21,818 nucleotides of DNA from Phoronis australis (Eukaryota > Phoronida > Phoronidae): contig NMRA01000213.1 of assembly GCA_002633005.1 (NCBI GenBank), forward strand, positions 403,667-425,484, read 5' to 3'. The notes beneath the pieces were generated by a model. The model ran no database searches. It had not been told where the DNA came from and worked only from the letters and a program-made list of their open reading frames with translations. The stretch's first letter is position 1. Each line of letters starts with the position of its first letter. The position numbers were made by a program, and so were the translations under genes. Positions 19,798 to 21,818 of the stretch are shown piece by piece.

Positions 19798-20207
19798 GGA
19801 ATGATTTGCCATTGTACATAAAATGACGCAGTTTTGTTACTTTCAATGTTTTATATACAAAGAAGTCAATTGTCCTAATAAGGTTACTTTTGATATTGCG
19901 CAATTCTGTGTACATTCGATTGTTTCTCGTCGGCAGAGAAGCATCTACATGTATGTTTGCCTCCTGTATAATATCCAGTGTCCTGCTACACTTTACAGCG
20001 TTTAGAATAATGGGAGGTTGGACGGAAGTGCCTTGGAACGGTCCTTGCGTGCCGTGCGGTAACCGTAGTCGATCTACTCAGTGTGACAACCCAACGCCTG
20101 TGAATGGAGGCTATTGTAACGACACGTCGTTGACGGCTACATGTACGTTTGAGGAGGACTACTGTTGGCCCCGGGACGGAGACTGTGGAATATTATGCAA
20201 ACACTAG
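2630..20207 (+). CDS. Multi-domain lectin gene, 10 exons (5' partial): SUEL-PAN-CTLD-TSP1-WSC-PAN-CTLD-TSP1
   Basis: Proposed join: 2630-2905, 3306-3566, 5531-5711, 6516-6763, 13022-13225, 14306-14578, 15017-15283, 17070-17250, 18797-19038, 19999-20207. The total is 2342 nt: two bases finishing a split codon, then 780 codons including a TAG. All joins stay in frame. Introns between domains are phase 1, and the intron inside each CTLD is phase 2. These domain families are typically extracellular, disulfide-rich modules that bind sugars or proteins, so a secreted or surface recognition protein is inferred. No signal peptide, membrane span or GPI signal is visible, so the 5' end is missing and the 3' end may be too. 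PAN-CTLD-TSP1 occurs twice, which points to an internal duplication. I do not recognise a named orthologue with this exact order. Confidence is high for the exons and moderate for their all being one transcript. Confidence 0.82.
2906..3305 (+). other. Intron between SUEL and PAN1
   Basis: A 400-bp, AT-rich phase 1 intron. It starts GTACGT and ends with a T-rich tract and TTAG. I see no gene, repeat or element inside it. Confidence 0.75.
3306..3566 (+). CDS. Exon: PAN/apple-like domain 1
   Basis: This 261-nt exon (87 codons) is bounded by TTGTCTTAG and the strong donor GTAAGT at 3567. Both edges are phase 1. The product has the four-cysteine PAN core C-x3-C-x5-C-x11-C, with the family-like C-K-S-A-D-Y segment around the third cysteine, and ends with T-H-L-E-F-Q-F. 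PAN/apple modules bind proteins or sugars in extracellular proteins. The second PAN exon (15017-15283) has identical cysteine spacing and a matching T-H-L-E-(F/I)-Q end, so the two are paralogues. Pfam assignment as PAN_1 or PAN_4 rests on this pattern and was not scored. Confidence 0.87.
3671..3780. repeat. Compound CT/CA/TA microsatellite
   Basis: A short CT run passes into interrupted CA/CG, then an uninterrupted CA tract of about 53 bases (3715-3767), and ends in TATATATA. Open frames on both strands here, such as poly-Cys-Val or poly-Thr-His, are repeat artefacts. The tract lies in the PAN1-CTLD1 intron, immediately left of the mariner element. Confidence 0.97.
3787..3832. repeat. Left terminal inverted repeat of the mariner element
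   Basis: Begins directly after a TA dinucleotide. It pairs imperfectly with the reverse complement of 5283-5345. The best matched blocks are GTCCCAAAAA near the tip and the CTCAGCA block about 30 bases in. Confidence 0.8.
3860..5110 (+). pseudogene. Degenerate mariner-like transposase
   Basis: Transposase remnants read mostly in one frame, broken by stops and a frameshift. In order: L-L-R-S-G-R-P-K-T-A at 4249-4278, the GRP hinge between the two helix-turn-helix subdomains. Next comes an HTH-like stretch, S-N-S-S-V-Q-I-M-V, after 4381. F-I-D-E-K-D-F around 4546-4566 holds the first catalytic Asp (4552-4554). Q-Q-D-G-A-T-P-H-T at 4834-4860 holds the second (4840-4842), in the same frame. W-K-K-R-L-R-L-V-V-E-E-D-G-G-H-I at 5058-5105, in another frame, is the typical C-terminal tail. 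The third acidic residue region (expected P-x-S-P-D-x-N-P) is eroded to S-P-M-D. Stop codons around 4288 and 4690 confirm it cannot be active. Confidence 0.88.
5283..5345. repeat. Right terminal inverted repeat of the mariner element
   Basis: Pairs with the left end. It contains an exact tandem duplication of the 14-mer GAGAATTTATTTGT (5289-5302 and 5303-5316), which makes this end longer than the left one. Confidence 0.82.
5531..5711 (+). CDS. Exon: C-type lectin domain 1, N-terminal half
   Basis: This 181-nt exon is entered in phase 1 after TATTTTTCAG and left in phase 2 at GTAAGT (5712). It encodes the start of a long-form CTLD: N-G-C-P-R-G-W, then a Cys in strand 1 (R-R-C-V-V-V), then the Q-A-L-E-Y-C helix with G-A-L-L-A-V and a second helix. 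The pattern C-P-x-G-W ... A-x-x-Y-C-x-x-R-G-x-L-L-x-V is classic. The other half is in 6516-6763. The equivalent exon of the second CTLD (17070-17250) is also exactly 181 nt with the same phases. Confidence 0.93.
5712..6515 (+). other. Phase 2 intron inside CTLD1
   Basis: An 804-bp AT-rich intron, GTAAGT to TTCTAG. Two overlapping short open frames near 5736-5956, one on each strand, show no domain motifs. I see no recognisable element here. Confidence 0.75.
6516..6763 (+). CDS. Exon: C-type lectin domain 1, C-terminal half
   Basis: This 248-nt exon completes CTLD1. It has Y-W-M-G-I (the WIGL position), then R-S-G-E-P-N (EPN at 6652-6660), then C-x4-C-x4-C-E-W-E-D (6712-6720) with C-x6-C, and I-I-C-E at the end. 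EPN is the calcium-site motif of mannose-type CTLDs. The usual WND is WED here, so the calcium/sugar site is altered but may be partly kept. Over both exons there are eight cysteines, two more than a standard long-form CTLD, and the extra pair has the same spacing in CTLD2. Sequons N-N-T, N-G-S and N-E-T suggest N-glycosylation. The acceptor is TTCTAG and the donor is GTATGT at 6764 (phase 1). Confidence 0.94.
6881..7026. repeat. Trinucleotide microsatellite (GTA/GTG/CTG)n
   Basis: An imperfect run of GTA and GTG triplets, most regular from 6917 to 6996. It ends in seven CTG/GCT units up to about 7017. It is open in several frames (poly-Val, poly-Thr), but these are artefacts of the 3-bp period. 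Confidence 0.96.
7703..8010 (+). pseudogene. Relic of the C-terminus of a non-LTR (LINE) retrotransposon
   Basis: From 7715 one frame reads F-V-V-E-Q-G-R-Y-R-G-L, then R-I-C-N-Q-C-Q-R-G, then V-E-D-E-L-H-V-S-C. This is the conserved tail found after the reverse transcriptase in many LINE polyproteins (GRY ... R-I-C-x-x-C ... V-E-D-E-x-H-x-x-x-x-C). Further on, L-N-D-E-E-K-F-S-G-V-I around 7890-7922 matches the following segment. The His-to-Cys spacing is two residues short and several stops interrupt, so only a dead fragment remains. The RT and endonuclease parts are absent, as expected of a fragment. The clade cannot be assigned. Confidence 0.72.
10849..10965 (+). other. Possible relic with coiled-coil coding character
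   Basis: A frame from ATG at 10849 reads T-Q-M-E-A-L-N-S-S-I-S-D-T-M-E-Q-V-R-D-L-E, which has heptad-like hydrophobic spacing. It then meets TGA and continues E-V-R-R-L-D-S-I-L-V. Its composition is unlike the surrounding AT-rich intron. It may be the ruin of a retroelement ORF1 or another coiled-coil gene. No family motif confirms this. Confidence 0.2.
12255..12310. repeat. Short CTCAA/CTCGA repeat patch with hairpin
   Basis: Successive ATTTTACTCAAAATCTCGAG and TTTTTACTCGATTTTG segments, including the inverted pair GATTTT-ACTC-AAAATC. A small local repeat with no assigned role. Confidence 0.45.
13022..13225 (+). CDS. Exon: thrombospondin type 1 repeat 1
   Basis: This 204-nt exon is entered in phase 1 after TTCACTCGTAG. 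It encodes W-G-E-F-G-P-W-S-S-C, then R-T-R-T-K-V-C-D-N-P-A-P-S-G-G, then A-Q-C and K-P-C: the W-x-x-W core, the R-x-R layer and the C-x-N-P-x-P-x-x-G-G turn of TSP1. The usual second cysteine (C-S-x-T-C-G) is replaced by F-R-S-D-N, so one cysteine of the typical six is missing. Donor choice: GTGGGT at 13226 gives the phase 1 exit that the WSC exon needs. A GTGAGG at 13198 looks usable but exits in phase 0 and would break the frame. The tail residues M-A-F-Y-E-T-L form a linker to WSC. Sequons N-R-T and N-D-S are present. Confidence 0.88.
13226..14305 (+). other. Phase 1 intron between TSP1-1 and WSC
   Basis: A 1080-bp intron. It contains a 27-bp tandem duplication (13555-13608) and nothing else I can name. 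Confidence 0.72.
13555..13608. repeat. 27-bp AT-rich tandem duplication
   Basis: Two adjacent copies beginning AAATTAAAATATT and ending TATTATTTGATG, at 13555-13581 and 13582-13608. They differ at one or two bases, which points to a recent slippage-type duplication. Confidence 0.88.
14306..14578 (+). CDS. Exon: WSC domain
   Basis: This 273-nt exon lies between GTTTTGTTTCAG and the donor GTACAC at 14579. Both edges are phase 1. It encodes about 91 residues: Y-G-C-Y-V-D-S near the start, R-D-L-P, then C-Q-K-T-C-G, Y-A-Y-A-A-V-Q-N-G-N-E-C-F-C-G-S, C-N-K-A-C-A-G-D, and K-C-G-G-P-W-R-N-W-V-M-Q. This is the full eight-cysteine WSC signature (Y-x-G-C-Y-x-D ... G-x-x-x-x-E-C-F-C-G ... C-x-G-x-x-x-x-x-C-G-G). 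WSC domains are putative carbohydrate-binding modules known from yeast stress sensors, polycystin-1 and kremen. Here it occupies the place ahead of the second PAN-CTLD-TSP1 block that SUEL occupies ahead of the first. Confidence 0.93.
14579..15016 (+). other. Phase 1 intron between WSC and PAN2
   Basis: A 438-bp intron, GTACAC to CCTTTCAG. No feature is recognised inside it. Confidence 0.75.
15017..15283 (+). CDS. Exon: PAN/apple-like domain 2
   Basis: This 267-nt exon follows TTGTCCTTTCAG and ends at GTAATG (15284), phase 1 on both sides. It encodes F-Q-V-I-A-V-D-Q-M-A-F-R-G-H-N-F, then C-A-T-M-C-K-N-D-V-R-C-R-S-A-E-Y, and closes T-T-H-L-E-I-Q-C-T-L. The core is C-x3-C-x5-C-x11-C, identical to PAN1. 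It carries extra cysteines near its start (A-C-I-A) and end (I-Q-C), absent in PAN1, which could form an additional disulfide joining the termini as in canonical apple domains. Sequons N-Q-T and N-S-S are visible. Confidence 0.88.
15284..17069 (+). other. Phase 1 intron between PAN2 and CTLD2
   Basis: A 1786-bp intron ending in TTTTTATTGCAG. Open frames of up to 115 codons occur on both strands (for example 15634-15981 and 16180-16497, minus), but they show no motifs and no convincing splice context. I see no recognisable transposon. Confidence 0.7.
17070..17250 (+). CDS. Exon: C-type lectin domain 2, N-terminal half
   Basis: 181 nt, the same length and phases (in 1, out 2) as the CTLD1 counterpart. 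It encodes L-G-C-P-P-G-F, N-S-R-C-Y-A-L, and F-S-Q-A-Q-D-Y-C-Y-A-R-G-S-L-L-I-S-V-T-D-V-N-E, a textbook CTLD opening with both helices. The acceptor is TTTTTATTGCAG and the donor is GTACGT at 17251. Reading on past the donor gives a TGA within three codons, which supports splicing here. One sequon, N-N-S, is present. Confidence 0.93.
17251..18796 (+). other. Phase 2 intron inside CTLD2
   Basis: A 1546-bp intron, GTACGT to TTTTTCCCAG. It holds a LINE reverse transcriptase relic (17621-17790) and two GC-richer patches (about 17385-17520 and 18185-18320) that I cannot identify. Confidence 0.72.
17621..17790 (+). pseudogene. Relic of a LINE reverse transcriptase (thumb region)
   Basis: A 65-codon open frame begins M-Y-S-A-L-V-L-P-H-L-K-Y-G-I-T-Q-W and continues I-K-K-L-Q-A-T-Q-K-R-F-L-R-N-I-F. 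The pattern L-Y-x-x-L-x-x-P-x-L-x-Y-G-x-x-x-W followed by L-x-x-x-Q-K-R-x-x-R-x-I is the well-known segment downstream of the RT catalytic core in Jockey/RTE-type non-LTR elements. There is no YADD box or endonuclease around it, so this is a truncated fragment. It is in the same orientation as the host gene. It could derive from the same element family as the relic at 7703-8010, since the two cover different but adjacent parts of a LINE polyprotein. Confidence 0.8.
18797..19038 (+). CDS. Exon: C-type lectin domain 2, C-terminal half
   Basis: This 242-nt exon completes CTLD2. It has Y-W-L-G-M (WIGL position), W-R-N-G-E-P-L (EPL at 18936-18944 instead of EPN), C-x4-C-x4-C-Q-W-E-G (WEG in place of WND, 18987-18995), C-x6-C and H-I-I-C-E. 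The cysteine ladder is identical to CTLD1, including the extra pair. Both calcium-ligand motifs are degraded, so calcium-dependent sugar binding is less likely than for CTLD1. The acceptor TTTTTCCCAG is strong, and the donor GTAATA at 19039 (phase 1) is weaker. Sequons N-N-T and N-N-S are present. Confidence 0.93.
19175..19323 (+). CDS. Candidate alternative exon (unrecognised)
   Basis: A strong acceptor (eight-base pyrimidine tract plus CAG at 19174) opens a frame that continues CTLD2 in the correct phase 1. It reads for 49 codons (E-M-G-V-N-F-F-T-R-A-D ... L-W-E-E-Y-S-Y-P-D) to a good donor, GTATGT at 19324. That donor exits in phase 0, whereas TSP1-2 needs phase 1. If unspliced, the frame ends at TGA 19348-19350, so it could be an alternative last exon rather than a cassette. 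No domain is recognised, it contains one cysteine, and no equivalent was seen after CTLD1. It may be chance. Confidence 0.25.
19765..19796. repeat. (TA)16 microsatellite
   Basis: Uninterrupted TA dinucleotides of 32 bases in the CTLD2-TSP1-2 intron. Confidence 0.97.
19999..20207 (+). CDS. Exon: thrombospondin type 1 repeat 2 (possible last exon)
   Basis: Entered in phase 1 after CACTTTACAG. It encodes M-G-G-W-T-E-V-P-W-N-G-P-C-V-P-C-G-N-R-S-R-S, then Q-C-D-N-P-T-P-V-N-G-G-Y-C and A-T-C: a TSP1 core with the W-x-x-x-W pair, the C-x-x-C-G that TSP1-1 lacks, and the R-x-R layer. Like TSP1-1 it starts G-G-W and has C-D-N-P-x-P. A cysteine-rich tail follows (D-Y-C-W-P-R-D-G-D-C-G-I-L-C-K-H), then TAG at 20205-20207. 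The same TAG overlaps the consensus donor GTAAGT at 20207. If spliced, the exon ends at 20206 in phase 2 and the protein continues beyond the window. Another phase 1 donor, GTACGT at 20143, would truncate the domain and is less likely. Confidence 0.85.
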
Positions 20208-21818
20208 TAAGTGGTCTTTGACTGCAGACTGCACGTCATAGTGGCGGGCCTAGAATGTTAGTGTTAGGCTCATCAATTTCTATAAATCAATCACGATAAC
20301 TGTGGTGATCGACCAAATTTGAATTGCTGTAGGATCAATGTGAACAACTCACCACTCGATCCGAGGGTCTTCTACGCCTAGGGTTCACTACTCCAAAAAG
20401 TTGATTTTCGGACTCGGGTGCAGTTCACTTCATATGCAAAAACACACGACATACTCTTGTTGCTAGACGCACTGGTACACCTACCCAAAAAAAAAACAAC
20501 GCCTAGGGACGTATATGCTTTGTTTGGATGCCATGGGCATGCGAACCTGTGCTTCAAATGATGAAGTGGTAAGGGACCGGTCTATGAAGGTATGTTTGTG
20601 TATGACATTCGTAAAAAAGTCGGCCAAATGCATCATGGCTTGCAGTTCTGATAAGATTTTGCCTGCAGTGTGAGCGTTGCTGGAAAACCACACAACAACC
20701 ACTCAGCGTTGAAGGAACTGATATTGTCAGATTTGTTATTAGCATAAATGTCACCTTAAGAACGGCTTTTAAAGGAAAATAATCCACCCATATTTATTTT
20801 TTTTCTTGTCAATCTAGTTTTGATATCTGATCCGCAGATGGGGAAAACTAAAGAATCAAAAAATAACAAGTAACGTTTCCATAGTCATACATGTATACCT
20901 ATAATTAACACGTAAGCGTCTTCAAATGAGAACAACATGTACATGTGCCCTCTTGATGTCGCAACCAATGCATGGGTGATTGCTTTGAGCCGGAAGCGCT
21001 TGAGTTCATGCTGCGTTACAGTGTTGCACGTACATTCCAATAAACCGCAACGCGAGGCCTACCACGCATTCAATCGATGTCGATAGTGAAGTGGTTAGGA
21101 GCAACGTGTATGCAGGAATGTTAGTGTGTGACTTTTGCAAACAATCCGGCAAACGTAACTTGCATACAAACAGCAAAAGTGATGAGATCTAGCCTGTTTG
21201 CGAGCATTGCCTGTAAACAACACAGCGGCAACTTAAGCGTTGGAAATTGTCAGATTCATTGCTAGCATGGAAAATCAATTATGAATGGTCTTTAAACGGA
21301 AAAATTGATTCATTCGCAATCAATGTTATGTCCTGTCAAGTAGGCCATTTTGTTTTGGTATTCTTCCGCAGACTCGATAGGTATGATTTGCGATGTTTGA
21401 TCCTACTAAAACCAAACAAAAGAAATGAGGAAACAACCAAAATCATTTATTATAACTTTTCAACTCTCATGCTCATACAATTTAGATATAAGTGATTTCA
21501 ACTGAGAGATAATTTGATTATAATTCAATGGATGCGTGGGTGATAAATTTGAGCTAAGCGAGGTCTAAATCGATTTTTGTATGCTTGATAGTATGTTAAT
21601 CGTAGATAGATAAGTTGACCCCGGATTTCAGATTTCGCTCTCATGACCCTCCATAGTTATGATAATTACAGAGACCTAAGTTACAGAAACTCTTTCCAAT
21701 TCATTTTAGATAAATCTCCCTCAGGTGTACATGTATTTAACCCAAGTTAATTGGCAGCTGATTCATACATTATGAGTACTCACTTGACTGTCGCAATACA
21801 TAGGCGGATTTAGGGGGG
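20208..21818 (+). other. 3' region: intron or downstream flank
   Basis: 1.6 kb without a recognised exon. It contains an A-run (about 20487-20496), a diverged tandem duplication (20555-21570) and a possible polyadenylation hexamer AATAAA near 21039. Whether it is an intron or the 3' flank depends on whether the GTAAGT at 20207 is used. Confidence 0.6.
20555..21570 (+). repeat. Diverged tandem duplication, period ~525-560 bp
   Basis: Unit A (about 20555-21010) and unit B (about 21085-21570) share an ordered series of blocks: GAAGTGGT(T)AG; TG(A/C)AGG(T/A)ATGTT with TGTGT(A/G)TGAC; TCCGGCAAAC versus GTCGGCCAAA; ATTGTCAGATT (20723 and 21246); CTTTTAAAGGAAAAT versus CTTTAAACGGAAAAAT; GTTTTG(A/G)TAT followed by TCCGCAG (20817 and 21353); CAATG with (C)ATG(C)GGGTGAT (about 20966 and 21526). 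Spacing drifts from 523 to 560 bp through indels. Not coding. Confidence 0.65.

Larger units (their letters stand above)
19039..19998 (+). other. Phase 1 intron between CTLD2 and TSP1-2
   Basis: A 960-bp intron containing a candidate extra exon (19175-19323) and a TA microsatellite (19765-19796). Confidence 0.65.

Noticed and set aside
1-21818. CRISPR arrays, rRNA, tRNA, operons or bacterial promoters
   Set aside because: None seen. Exon-intron structure shows a eukaryotic nuclear locus, and no spaced direct-repeat array or tRNA-like cloverleaf was found by eye.

Overview
This looks like nuclear DNA from an animal, most probably a marine invertebrate. There are no bacterial-style gene runs. 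Short domain-sized exons are bounded by AG acceptors and GT donors, the introns are long, and microsatellites and decayed transposons are present. The octamer TACATGTA is strikingly frequent. I cannot separate lophotrochozoan from amphioxus, echinoderm or hemichordate from this sequence alone.

The main content is one plus-strand gene assembled from ten exons between 2630 and 20207. In order it encodes: a SUEL/rhamnose-binding (galactose-binding) lectin domain, a PAN/apple domain, a C-type lectin domain (CTLD, two exons), a thrombospondin type 1 repeat (TSP1), a WSC domain, a second PAN, a second CTLD (two exons), and a second TSP1. Every domain boundary is a phase 1 intron, and both CTLDs are cut internally by a phase 2 intron. 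The ten exons join in one frame without a stop: 2342 nt, about 779 codons before a TAG at 20205-20207. That TAG overlaps a good GTAAGT donor, so the protein may end there or continue past the window. The acceptor of the first exon is phase 1, so the start codon and signal peptide are on an upstream exon I could not identify.

The PAN-CTLD-TSP1 block is an internal duplication. The two copies share cysteine spacing, intron phase and even the exact length (181 nt) of the first CTLD exon. SUEL heads the first copy and WSC heads the second. The protein is best read as a secreted or cell-surface, multi-lectin, cysteine-rich adhesion or recognition molecule. That role is inferred from its domains.

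Layout: 1-2629 is non-coding apart from a possible minus-strand exon (807-947) and three diverged copies of a ~150 bp repeat. 2630-6763 holds SUEL, PAN1 and CTLD1, with a CA microsatellite and a dead, TA-flanked Tc1/mariner element (3787-5345) in one intron. 6764-13021 is a 6.3 kb intron with a trinucleotide satellite and a LINE relic. 13022-15283 holds TSP1-1, WSC and PAN2. 15284-19038 holds CTLD2, with another LINE relic in its internal intron. 19039-20207 holds a possible extra exon, a TA microsatellite and TSP1-2. 20208-21818 is non-coding and contains a diverged tandem duplication of about 530 bp.
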